A stretch of 13,762 nt of DNA from an uncultured Gammaproteobacteria bacterium (GTDB taxonomy: Bacteria > Pseudomonadota > Gammaproteobacteria > SZUA-140), in assembly GCA_945788675.1 (NCBI GenBank), contig CALZMY010000298.1:1-13762 (forward strand), in the 5' to 3' direction. The notes beneath the pieces were generated by a model. The model did no database searches. It was given only the letters and a program-made list of their open reading frames with translations, and was not told the origin of the DNA. Position numbers and translations under genes: made by a program. Below are positions 1-6,606 of this stretch, one piece after another (within the stretch, counting starts at the first letter, position 1; each line of letters begins with the position of its first letter).

Positions 1-960
1 CTTCTCAAAATAGGGCGCATCTGCGATCGTGGGCATGGTGATGTTGTGCTGTTCTGGAGTCGCCACGATATCGCGAATCGCCAGTAGTTTGGGGACGTAG
101 GCGCGGGTCTCGCGCGGTAGTTTGAGTGACCAGAAATCGGTGGGTTTGCCGAGACGTTTATTGTGACGGATTGCCTTACGCACGGTGCCGCCGCCTGAAT
201 TATAGGCGGCGAGTGCCAGCAGCCAGTCGCCGGAGAACCTACGGTTGAGGGCCTCCAGATAGTCAAATGCCGCGATCGTTGATGCAGTGATGTCGCGGCG
301 GCCATCGTACCACCAGTTCTGTTTCAGGCCGTACATGCGGCCCGTGCCGGGGATGAACTGCCAGATGCCGGAGGCGCGGCCGTGAGAGTAGGCGAAGGGC
401 TGGAAGGCGCTTTCAACCACGGGTAATAGCGCCAGTTCCATCGGGATGTTGCGTCGTGCTGCTTCTTCCACTATGAAATGCAGGTAGGGCTGGGCACGTT
501 CGCTGGTGCGATCGATATATTCCTGGTGACGGGCATACCAGCGGCGTTCTGAAACGGTGCGTGCGTGTTCGCTTTTAGGTAGCGCAAAGCCATCGCGGAT
601 GCGTTGCCACAGATCTTGTGGTCGTTGGGCCGCGAATTGGTGATTGAGGTCGTGAGCCGTAATATTTTCAGCCGCGATTGGCTGGTTGGGTAGCGCTTCA
701 ATTGCGTTTGCCAGGCCTGCTTTAGTCGTTTTAGTGTCGTTGGAGCTAAGCGTACTATGTTCTGGATCGAGTGGCGCAGCGATTGCCGTGCTGTTCCAGT
801 AATCGACTGGTTCAGCCTGTGTTGCAAGTGGCGTTTGCGATGCAGGAGCGGTTGTCAGTATGCCCTGTTGCGATGGCGCGACAGTGCAGCCGCTGACAAG
901 CACGGTTACTGCAATACCCAAACCTAAGTGAAACAGTCTGTTTTTTTTATTAATTTTCAT
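1..960 (-). CDS. mltD: Membrane-bound lytic murein transglycosylase D, C-terminus cut by the window edge
   Basis: This lipoprotein enzyme cleaves the MurNAc-GlcNAc bond of peptidoglycan, leaving 1,6-anhydro ends, and acts at the inner face of the outer membrane. The frame is open for 320 codons from the ATG at 960 to the window edge. The N-terminus is basic (MKINKKNR), followed by a hydrophobic stretch and the lipobox LVSGC, with Cys25 as the lipidated residue. A low-complexity linker runs to about residue 100. The SLT (GH23) domain follows: LPVVESAF with the predicted catalytic Glu183, then SGIWQFIPGTG (about 198-206) and LAAYNSGGGTVRKA (about 250-263), all typical of MltD. MltD proteins usually continue into LysM repeats, which would lie outside the window. 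It is downstream of gloB in the same direction, separated by 114 bp that contain a good -10 element, so it may have its own promoter. Confidence 0.95.
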   Translation of the reverse strand, partial: MKINKKNRLFHLGLGIAVTVLVSGCTVAPSQQGILTTAPASQTPLATQAEPVDYWNSTAIAAPLDPEHSTLSSNDTKTTKAGLANAIEALPNQPIAAENITAHDLNHQFAAQRPQDLWQRIRDGFALPKSEHARTVSERRWYARHQEYIDRTSERAQPYLHFIVEEAARRNIPMELALLPVVESAFQPFAYSHGRASGIWQFIPGTGRMYGLKQNWWYDGRRDITASTIAAFDYLEALNRRFSGDWLLALAAYNSGGGTVRKAIRHNKRLGKPTDFWSLKLPRETRAYVPKLLAIRDIVATPEQHNITMPTIADAPYFEK

Positions 961-996
961 GAAAAAACTCTGATTATTACTATATAACAGTCGGCC

Positions 997-1002
997 ATTA
1001 TA
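997..1002 (-). promoter_or_regulatory. Candidate -10 element for mltD
   Basis: On the minus strand this is a perfect TATAAT within CCCCTATAATGG. It sits 36 bp upstream of the mltD ATG, giving a predicted leader of about 30 nt. No good -35 is present at 16-18 bp spacing, so the call rests on the -10 hexamer and its position in the 114-bp gloB-mltD gap. Confidence 0.4.
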
Positions 1003-1074
1003 GGGGAGTTCTTGAGATGGATGTTAGAAAAGGCGCGTTGGTAACAGATCGATTGCCATTGCGTGACAGGGTTC

Positions 1075-1899
1075 TCAAAAACGGTCTTTCCAGTCTCGGA
1101 TGGTGCGGAATACTGATGTTGCGTCGCTAGGCTGCGGTAACCCTGCTGCTTCCGCGTAGCGTTTGGCGGCTGCAATAATGGCCGGCGTGTGGCAACGTAA
1201 AAAGGGATTGGTTTTTTTTTCTTCGCTTAACTGTGACGGAATTGTGATGTGGCCGAGCTTGCGCATCTGCTGCGTTTTCGCCATGCGGGCCTGCAGATCG
1301 GTATTGTCGGGTTCCAGCTGGCATGCAAACTTGAGGTTGGCAACGGTGTATTCGTGGGCGCAATAGATGAGCGTCTCATCCGGCAGGGCCGCAATTTTTT
1401 GCAGTGAGTGAAACATCTCATGATACAGGCCAGTATGCAGGCGTCCACAGCCGGCGGCAAACAGGGTATCACCACAAAAGAGTCGCCCCGGTGTTCCCTT
1501 CTGGAAATAGGCAACATGTCCTGCGGTATGACCCGGTACATCGAGCACCTGAAAACAGTGCCCTCCATTATTGGCTCCTGTTGAGTTGATGGTGATGAGG
1601 TCATCCTGTCTCACCGGGTGTGTCATGCAGGGGACGATTTCCGTAGCGGGACCATAGACCGGTATGACGTATTGATTGAGAATTGCCTTGATACCCCCGA
1701 CATGGTCATAGCACTGGTGAGTGATGAAGATCGCGGCTGGGATCAAGTGATGGGTGTGTAGATACTCCAGCACCGGTTGTGCATCACCGGGGTCGATGAT
1801 GATTACAGGTTGGCCGTTATTGTTGTCAGTGCTCTTCTCTGAGGTTAACAGCCAGATGTAATTATCTTGAAATACAGGGATGGCAATGACGTTATTCAT
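1075..1899 (-). CDS. gloB: Hydroxyacylglutathione hydrolase (glyoxalase II) with an atypical metal site
   Basis: Glyoxalase II hydrolyses S-lactoylglutathione to D-lactate and glutathione, the second step of methylglyoxal detoxification in the cytoplasm. The 274-aa product has the metallo-beta-lactamase fold signatures of the family: N-terminal IPVFQDNYIWLL, then THQCYDHVGG, PGHTAGH (His124), FCGDTLF (Asp144), CAHEYTVANLKFA (His182), and a C-terminal glyoxalase II domain ending TNPFLRC. Two features are odd. The usual THxHxDH metal motif reads T-H-Q-C-Y-D-H, so one Zn1 ligand is Cys63 rather than His. The usual GR-[FY]-E-G-T segment reads GRLHTG. All other metal ligands are present, so the protein may still be active. 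The ATG at 1899 gives the canonical family N-terminus, though the ribosome site is weak. It is adjacent to mltD, as in E. coli. Confidence 0.93.
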   Translation of the reverse strand: MNNVIAIPVFQDNYIWLLTSEKSTDNNNGQPVIIIDPGDAQPVLEYLHTHHLIPAAIFITHQCYDHVGGIKAILNQYVIPVYGPATEIVPCMTHPVRQDDLITINSTGANNGGHCFQVLDVPGHTAGHVAYFQKGTPGRLFCGDTLFAAGCGRLHTGLYHEMFHSLQKIAALPDETLIYCAHEYTVANLKFACQLEPDNTDLQARMAKTQQMRKLGHITIPSQLSEEKKTNPFLRCHTPAIIAAAKRYAEAAGLPQPSDATSVFRTIRDWKDRF

Positions 1900-1959
1900 C
1901 CTGTCATGCTGGCAGGAATTGAGCTGAGCGTCAATGTTGGCGCACTGTTTTGAATGGCG

Positions 1960-1988
1960 CTTTTATTCAAGGTGTTACACTAGATCAA
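1960..1988 (-). promoter_or_regulatory. Candidate promoter for gloB
   Basis: On the minus strand TTGATC (1988-1983) and TAAAAG (1965-1960) are 17 bp apart, each matching 4 of 6 consensus bases. The predicted start would give a leader of about 53 nt. It lies in the divergent gap between gloB and the yafS-like gene. Support is only by consensus. Confidence 0.28.
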
Positions 1989-2061
1989 GTGCCTGTAGCA
2001 GGGTATGCTTAGTGGCATGGAGAGTCGACGCAAACCACTTGAAGAGGATAGTAACGGACGC

Positions 2062-2853
2062 ATGGCCAGTAGCGAACGTGACCGTCTACGTGGCTGGTTT
2101 AAGCTGCCTTTGGGGCAGCGTCTGGCGGCACGTGAAAAGGAAGAACTTGATAAGGTGCTGGTTAATCTGTTTGGTTTTCACCTGCTGCAGGTCGGCTGTT
2201 TACTCAACGAAGATATCCTCAGTGCCAGTCGCATCCTGCACCGAGTGGTGGTGGACGGTGATCCCGACGAGACAGCGACACTGGTCGCGCTGACGGGCCT
2301 GCCAGATGCGCTGCCGATCGAGACTGATAGCGTTGATGTCGTGGTGTTACACCACATCCTGGAGTTCGAGCACAATCCACATGAGGTGCTGCGTGAGGTT
2401 GAGCGAATCCTGGTGCCTGAGGGGCATATCGTCATTCTTGGATTTAATCCGTGGAGCTGGTGGGGATTCCGGCGTTTTCTGCGTCGCCGCAGTGGCCCGC
2501 CCTGGTGCGGCCGTTTTCGCAGCGCATGGCGTATGCGAGACTGGTTAGCGCTGCTTGGTTTCGATCACGAACTTTCCCGTTGGTTTTTTTTCCGTCCACC
2601 GGTGCAGAATGAAGGGATCATGCGACGCCTTGAAGTACTGGAGCGGGCAGGTGAACGTTGGTGGCCCTTCTGGGGCGGCGCCTTTCTGGTAGTGGGTAAG
2701 AAGCGCGTCTCTACAATGACGCCGATAAAACCACGTTGGCGTCCTAACGGTAGCCTGATCGACCCTCGTCTTGTTAAGCCCTCGACCGGTAATTCTTCAA
2801 CCCGCAACCCTTCGACGCAAAATTCTTCCAGCAGAAATCGGGAAAAGACGTGA
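2062..2853 (+). CDS. yafS: YafS-like class I SAM-dependent methyltransferase family protein
   Basis: This is a predicted methyltransferase-fold protein of unknown substrate. It resembles E. coli YafS in order of motifs and in location: FGFHLLQVG near residue 40, LPIETDSVDVVVLHHILEF (a motif II-like strand), HEVLREVERILVPEG, then FNPWSWWGFRR, and VGKKRVSTMTPIKP near the end. The glycine-rich SAM motif I is degenerate, reading VGCLLNED. As I recall E. coli YafS, it is also degenerate there, so this looks like a family trait and catalytic activity is uncertain. The last 25 residues are a low-complexity tail made of four 5-residue repeats (see the repeat entry). I chose ATG 2062 because it leaves a leader about as long as that of YafS; ATG 2005 and ATG 2017 are in frame and possible. 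The stop overlaps the GTG of rnhA, so the two are probably translationally coupled. Confidence 0.85.
   Translation: MASSERDRLRGWFKLPLGQRLAAREKEELDKVLVNLFGFHLLQVGCLLNEDILSASRILHRVVVDGDPDETATLVALTGLPDALPIETDSVDVVVLHHILEFEHNPHEVLREVERILVPEGHIVILGFNPWSWWGFRRFLRRRSGPPWCGRFRSAWRMRDWLALLGFDHELSRWFFFRPPVQNEGIMRRLEVLERAGERWWPFWGGAFLVVGKKRVSTMTPIKPRWRPNGSLIDPRLVKPSTGNSSTRNPSTQNSSSRNREKT
2779..2838 (+). repeat. Four tandem 15-bp repeats inside the yafS-like 3' end
   Basis: Four in-frame 15-bp units encode PSTGN, SSTRN, PSTQN and SSSRN. Units 1 and 3 begin with Pro and units 2 and 4 with Ser, which suggests a 30-bp unit duplicated after an earlier 15-bp duplication. The units are diverged at the DNA level but keep their reading frame and period exactly. 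Confidence 0.8.
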
Positions 2854-3314
2854 GCCAGACAGAGAGTTCTTTGGATATAATCGAAATTTTTACCGATGGT
2901 GCCTGTCGCGGTAATCCTGGGCCGGGTGGTTGGGGTGCGTTGATGCGCTTTCAGGGAACGGAGAAGCAGCTTTGTGGTGCGGAGCAACACACGACCAATA
3001 ATCGTATGGAATTGATGGCGGCGATTAAGGCGCTGCAGTCGTTAAAGCGCCCGTGTCGCGTGAGCCTGACGACTGACTCGCAGTATGTGCGTCAGGGAAT
3101 TACTGAATGGATTGGCAACTGGAAGAAACGCGGTTGGAAGACTGCTGCAAAGAAGCCAGTGAAGAACGATGATCTATGGCGTGAACTGGACGCGGTTTGC
3201 GAGACGCATGAGATCGAATGGCACTGGGTGCGGGGCCATACTGGCCACCGCGAAAATGAGATGGCCGATGCGCTCGCCAATCAGGCGATCGACGAGATGC
3301 AGGCTAACGCTTAG
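2850..3314 (+). CDS. rnhA: Ribonuclease HI
   Basis: RNase HI cuts the RNA strand of RNA:DNA hybrids, removing R-loops and assisting primer removal. The 154-aa product is close to the E. coli length (155) and aligns with it at a constant offset of six residues. The catalytic residues are all present: Asp16 in FTDGACRGNPGPGGWG, Glu54 in TTNNRMELMAAI, Asp76 in TTDSQYVRQGI, His130 in VRGHTGH and Asp140 in MADALA. The basic handle WKKRGWKTAAKKPVKN is intact. The start is GTG within GTGA, overlapping the stop of the yafS-like gene by four bases, so translation is probably coupled. In E. coli rnhA is divergent from dnaQ; here both lie in one operon. Confidence 0.97.
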   Translation: MSQTESSLDIIEIFTDGACRGNPGPGGWGALMRFQGTEKQLCGAEQHTTNNRMELMAAIKALQSLKRPCRVSLTTDSQYVRQGITEWIGNWKKRGWKTAAKKPVKNDDLWRELDAVCETHEIEWHWVRGHTGHRENEMADALANQAIDEMQANA

Positions 3315-3352
3315 AGAGCCTCTGATTAATATTAGTAGGGTAGCGAACGATC

Positions 3353-4084
3353 ATGCGACAAATAATTCTGGATACTGAAACCACCGGCCTTGAGCCGAAG
3401 CTGGGTCACCGCATTATTGAAATCGGTTGTGTTGAGGTGATCGGCAGACGTCTTACCGGGCGTCATTATCACCAATACCTGCAGCCCGATCGTGAAATTG
3501 ACGACGGTGCGATTGAAGTGCATGGCATTACCAATGAGTTCCTGGTTGATAAGCCTCGCTTCGCTGATGTGGCGGCGGATTTTATCGAGTTCATCAAGGG
3601 GGCGGAGCTGGTGATCCATAACGCGCCGTTCGATGTCGGTTTTATCAATCATGAGTTCCGTCTGTTGAGCCGTACCCACGATCTGCTGGAAGAGTTCTGT
3701 AGCATACTCGACACCCTGGCGATGGCGCGCAAAATGCACCCGGGACAGCGCAACAGCCTTGATGCGCTATGTAAACGTTACGATATCGATAACGCCCAAC
3801 GCACACTGCATGGCGCGCTACTTGATGCCGAGATCCTGGCCGATGTCTATTTGATGATGACAGGCGGCCAGCGCAACCTGCTGCTGGATGGTGAAGAGAA
3901 TGCCGGTGATACAAAAGAGCAGGTGATCAGGCGAGTGCAGCTTGCAGCGGGTACACTTAAGGTGATGCACGCCAGTAACGATGAAATTGCTGCGCATGAG
4001 GATCGACTTGCCGCTATTGAAAAGCAGGGTGGTCATTGTGTATGGCGACAGTTTGAGCAAAACGCAGACGAGGTAAAGCTGTAA
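3353..4084 (+). CDS. dnaQ: DNA polymerase III epsilon subunit (3'-5' proofreading exonuclease)
   Basis: Epsilon is the proofreading exonuclease of the replicative polymerase core and binds alpha and the beta clamp. The 243-aa product carries all DEDDh motifs: Exo I LDTETTGL (Asp7, Glu9), Exo II NAPFDVGFINHEF (Asp94), and Exo III LHGALLDAEILADVYL (His153, Asp158). After MTGG, the position of the E. coli clamp-binding hexapeptide holds QRNLLL (173-178), a plausible beta-binding motif. The C-terminal tail (about 180-243), with the short basic and aromatic stretch near WRQFEQ, matches the region that in E. coli binds alpha. It starts 38 bp after rnhA, and its TAA overlaps the ATG of the next gene (TAATG), so it is in the middle of the operon. 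Confidence 0.97.
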   Translation: MRQIILDTETTGLEPKLGHRIIEIGCVEVIGRRLTGRHYHQYLQPDREIDDGAIEVHGITNEFLVDKPRFADVAADFIEFIKGAELVIHNAPFDVGFINHEFRLLSRTHDLLEEFCSILDTLAMARKMHPGQRNSLDALCKRYDIDNAQRTLHGALLDAEILADVYLMMTGGQRNLLLDGEENAGDTKEQVIRRVQLAAGTLKVMHASNDEIAAHEDRLAAIEKQGGHCVWRQFEQNADEVKL

Positions 4085-4551
4085 TGTTTAAAAACATGAA
4101 GCAATTTTTTGAAGCACGCATCCAGTTGGCGGTGGGCGATGCAGTAGAGACGGATGAGCAGTCATTGCGTCTCGCCACCGCGGCGTTGATGATTGAGATG
4201 ACGCGTGCTGATTTTGAAGTCACTGATGATGAGCGCAGTGCCGTTGATGTTGCGTTGCGTGACCTGTTTGCGATCAGTGATAGTGAGGCGAACGAACTTG
4301 CAGTACTGGCCGAGGCCGAGGTCAATAACGCCGCCTGCCTGTTCGACTTTACCCGTATGGTGGATCAATCATTCACACAACCGCAGAAGCAGCGCGTGGT
4401 GGAGATGTTATGGCGCGTCGCCTTTGCCGATACCCACAAAGACCATCACGAAGAGTACCTGGTGCGTAAGATTGCCGATCTGATTCATGTGTCACACGAA
4501 GATTTCATCAAGGCGCGTCATCGGGTGGAGCAGGGGTTGGCGACTGCTTAA
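4084..4551 (+). CDS. TerB-family (tellurite resistance TerB-like) protein
   Basis: This is a small, soluble, acidic, all-helical protein of 155 aa. It has the TerB-like arrangement of two related helical segments with acidic loops: IEMTRADFEVTDDER (about residues 38-52) and WRVAFADTHKDHHEEYLVRKIADLIHVSHEDF (about 111-142). The second, ending in a VSHEDF-type segment, is typical of stand-alone TerB proteins in proteobacteria. Such proteins are thought to bind metal through these acidic clusters, but a role is not established, and the family name does not by itself imply tellurite resistance. The ATG overlaps the dnaQ stop, so it is translationally coupled to dnaQ. A GAGG lies ten bases upstream of the start. 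There are no signal peptide or membrane segments. Confidence 0.85.
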   Translation: MFKNMKQFFEARIQLAVGDAVETDEQSLRLATAALMIEMTRADFEVTDDERSAVDVALRDLFAISDSEANELAVLAEAEVNNAACLFDFTRMVDQSFTQPQKQRVVEMLWRVAFADTHKDHHEEYLVRKIADLIHVSHEDFIKARHRVEQGLATA

Positions 4552-4879
4552 CCGTATTTATAAAGACAGTGCAAGGCTTGATGAAATGCGTCAGATCTTT
4601 TCTTTGTACGGTCCAGCGATGCTTATCGTGTGTCGTGCGATGCCGATACTGCCTGAGGTGAGCTGCTGTATGGCGGGCGCAACAAGAATGCCTTTTCTGA
4701 AGTTTTTTGCGATGTATTCGCTGGGTACCATTCCATACGCGCTAATTACTACCTATGCCGGTTCTATTAGCACGCTGGGGCAGCCCACGCCTGCGATCAT
4801 GACGGCCATTATTATCTCCCTGATTTTATGGCTTGCCTGGTATATTCTCGGAAAGCGGATTCACTCGTCGCAACGATAA
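4538..4879 (+). pseudogene. 3' half of a VTT/DedA-type membrane protein gene, 5' half missing
   Basis: The reading frame encodes the second half of a VTT (DedA/TVP38-like, SNARE-associated) membrane protein: RLLNRIYKDSARLDEM, then LYGPAMLIVCRAMPILPEV with the family Arg and Pro residues, MAGATRMPFLKFFAMYSLG, and two more hydrophobic segments ending LWLAWYILGKR. Family members are normally about 200 aa with an N-terminal half that includes a re-entrant segment. Here the homologous part starts inside or right after the end of the TerB gene and no N-terminal half exists in any frame upstream. The open frame extends up to an ATG at 4487 only in the shadow of the TerB gene. An ATG at 4586 with AAGG eight bases upstream could still produce a 97-aa fragment. 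The most likely explanation is a deletion that joined the TerB gene to the remnant of this gene. Confidence 0.65.
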
Positions 4880-4893
4880 ATCCAGGTGATGTA

Positions 4894-6453
4894 TTATGGG
4901 GTGTACCATAACGCCCCCTCTGGGCCGAGTGGAATTCCCACCATCATCCACACCACGATCATCGATAGCCAGATCATCGCGAACGCAATCGCATATGGAA
5001 GCATCATCGCCACCAGCGTGCCGATGCCTGCGTGCGGTGCATACCGCTGCATGAAGGCGAGTACGATCACCATGTAGGGATTCAGCGGCGTGATGACATT
5101 GGTGACCGAGTCGCCAATGCGGTATGCCGCCTGGGTCAGCTCCGGACTGATGCCGACTTGCATAAACATCGGGATAAAGACTGGGGCGAAGAAGGCAAAT
5201 TTGGCGGAGGCGGAGCCGATAAAGAGGTTACCTGCCATTACCACCATAATGAAGGCGACGACCAGCAGCTCGGGCGCGAAATTTGCCTGTGCCAGCGCCT
5301 GGCCACCGACAATGGCGACCATCTCGCCGAGATTGGAATGTTTAAAAAAGGCGATGAACTGCGCGGCAAAAAAGGCGAGTACTATATAGGGGCCAAGGCT
5401 CGCCATCGTCTCACTCATCAGGCGTGCGATATCTTTTTCGCTGCGCAGCGCGCGAGAGCCAAAACCGTAGGCGATGCCGGGCAGCAGAAAGAAGATCAGG
5501 ATCAGCGGCACCATTGCCTCGATCCAGCGATCAAAGCGTTTACCGCTGCCGTGCAGTGGGGCACCGGGTATCAGTATCAGCGCGATGATCAGAATCAATG
5601 CGACACCGAGTGCGATCATCGCCCAGCGCAGGCCGCGCTGTCTCTCATCGCCACTTTCGATATCACTGGCGGTCGTTGTGTTGTGGAAGCCATGGTTCTC
5701 AGACTTTGTCGCAAGACGTGGCTCCACCCAGCGTACTGTGACCCACCAGCCGACCAGTGTCAGCATGAAGGTCGAGGCGATCATAAACCACCAGTTGGCG
5801 GTGGCACTGACCATGTAGCGTTCATCAAGCAGTTGTGCGCCGGCCTGTGAAAACCCTGCCAGCAGTGGATCGATTGCGGTGATAAAGAGGTTGGCGCTGA
5901 AGCCTGCCGAGACCCCGGCAAAGGCGGTCGCGATGCCGACCAGCGGTGATCGTCCCATCGTCAGATAGAGGGCAGCGGCGAGCGGCGGCAACACCACATA
6001 ACCGGCGTCGAGCGCCATTGACGACATGATGCCGAGGAAAAAGACCATTGGTGTCAGCAGTGCTGCCGGGGTTTTTCCAATCGTGGTCTGGAGCAGTGCG
6101 GCGACCAGTCCGCTACGTTCGGCAACGCCGATGCCGAGCATCGCCACCAGCACCAGCCCCAGTGGTGGAAATGACATAAAGTTATCGACCAGGTTGCTCA
6201 GTACCCACCACAGACCGTCACTATCGAGCAGGCCGACGGCGGCGACCTCAACCTCCTGTTGCAGGCCGTCGCTACCCGTGACGTGTTTGGTGACGCGCCA
6301 CGCCATCAGCGCGGCGAGTTGCGACAGCACCATCACCAGCAGTGTCGCAAAAAAGAAGAGCGTGGCAGGGTGGGGCAGGCGGTTGCCGGTCTGTTCGATC
6401 CATTGCAGTATGCCGCTAGTTTGAGGTGGGGTATTCACTTCGATGACCTTCAT
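4894..6453 (-). CDS. AbgT-family transporter
   Basis: This is an integral inner-membrane transporter of the AbgT family (E. coli AbgT imports p-aminobenzoyl-glutamate; MtrF and YdaH have been described as exporting sulfonamides). The product has 519 aa with many hydrophobic segments. Family signatures are MSSMALDAGYVVLPPLAAA, SAGFSANLFITAIDPLLAG, FIGSASAKFAFFAPVFIPMF, and YRIGDSVTNVITPLNPY near the C-terminus. Counted from ATG 6453, Ser416, Pro437, Arg445, Asp448 and Pro456 fall one residue before functional positions I recall for MtrF (S417, P438, R446, D449, P457); the position of W420 is Phe419. The frame could be extended nine codons to a TTG at 6480, but ATG 6453 matches the family better. 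Substrate cannot be predicted. It faces the VTT remnant tail to tail with 14 bp between, and is divergent from the DUF3047 gene. Confidence 0.92.
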   Translation of the reverse strand: MKVIEVNTPPQTSGILQWIEQTGNRLPHPATLFFFATLLVMVLSQLAALMAWRVTKHVTGSDGLQQEVEVAAVGLLDSDGLWWVLSNLVDNFMSFPPLGLVLVAMLGIGVAERSGLVAALLQTTIGKTPAALLTPMVFFLGIMSSMALDAGYVVLPPLAAALYLTMGRSPLVGIATAFAGVSAGFSANLFITAIDPLLAGFSQAGAQLLDERYMVSATANWWFMIASTFMLTLVGWWVTVRWVEPRLATKSENHGFHNTTTASDIESGDERQRGLRWAMIALGVALILIIALILIPGAPLHGSGKRFDRWIEAMVPLILIFFLLPGIAYGFGSRALRSEKDIARLMSETMASLGPYIVLAFFAAQFIAFFKHSNLGEMVAIVGGQALAQANFAPELLVVAFIMVVMAGNLFIGSASAKFAFFAPVFIPMFMQVGISPELTQAAYRIGDSVTNVITPLNPYMVIVLAFMQRYAPHAGIGTLVAMMLPYAIAFAMIWLSMIVVWMMVGIPLGPEGALWYTP

Positions 6454-6490
6454 CCATAGATTTTCTCTGTTGTAGCTCAAAGCAGGGTTA

Positions 6491-6520
6491 GCGACAAGTC
6501 CGCAGTGACTAGTTTATATT
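6491..6520 (+). promoter_or_regulatory. Candidate promoter for the DUF3047 gene
   Basis: GCGACA (6491-6496) and TATATT (6515-6520) are 18 bp apart, with 4 of 6 and 5 of 6 matches to the sigma-70 consensus. The predicted leader is about 80 nt. It lies in the divergent gap with the AbgT-family gene. Confidence 0.38.
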
Positions 6521-6606
6521 ATGAAATGTAAGGTTTTAGAGTGCTGGATGACTCACCATTACGCGCAACTGAGATTGTAGTGCGCCATCTGAGTGGAGAA
6601 TTGAAG

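Noticed and set aside
471..827. 118-codon open frame on the minus strand
   Set aside because: It lies inside mltD in another frame; the mltD frame has a lipobox, the SLT motifs and no stops for 320 codons.
2162..2200. Loss of the SAM-binding glycine motif as evidence that the YafS-like gene is broken
   Set aside because: As I recall it, E. coli YafS is also degenerate here, so it is a family property and not a lesion.
4487..4537. N-terminal part of the frame leading into the VTT remnant
   Set aside because: This stretch is the TerB gene read in a shifted frame and does not resemble VTT proteins, so ATG 4487 is not taken as a true start.
4898..4917. GGGG...CCCC hairpin as a terminator for the dnaQ operon
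   Set aside because: Only four G:C pairs around a 12-nt loop, no T-run, and it lies inside the AbgT-family coding sequence.
5032..5850. 272-codon open frame on the plus strand
   Set aside because: It is antisense to the AbgT-family gene, rich in His, Asp and Cys with no recognisable domain; the opposite strand encodes clear family motifs.
6454..6480. TTG start for the AbgT-family gene
   Set aside because: It adds nine residues not typical of the family and has no ribosome site; ATG 6453 gives MtrF-like numbering.
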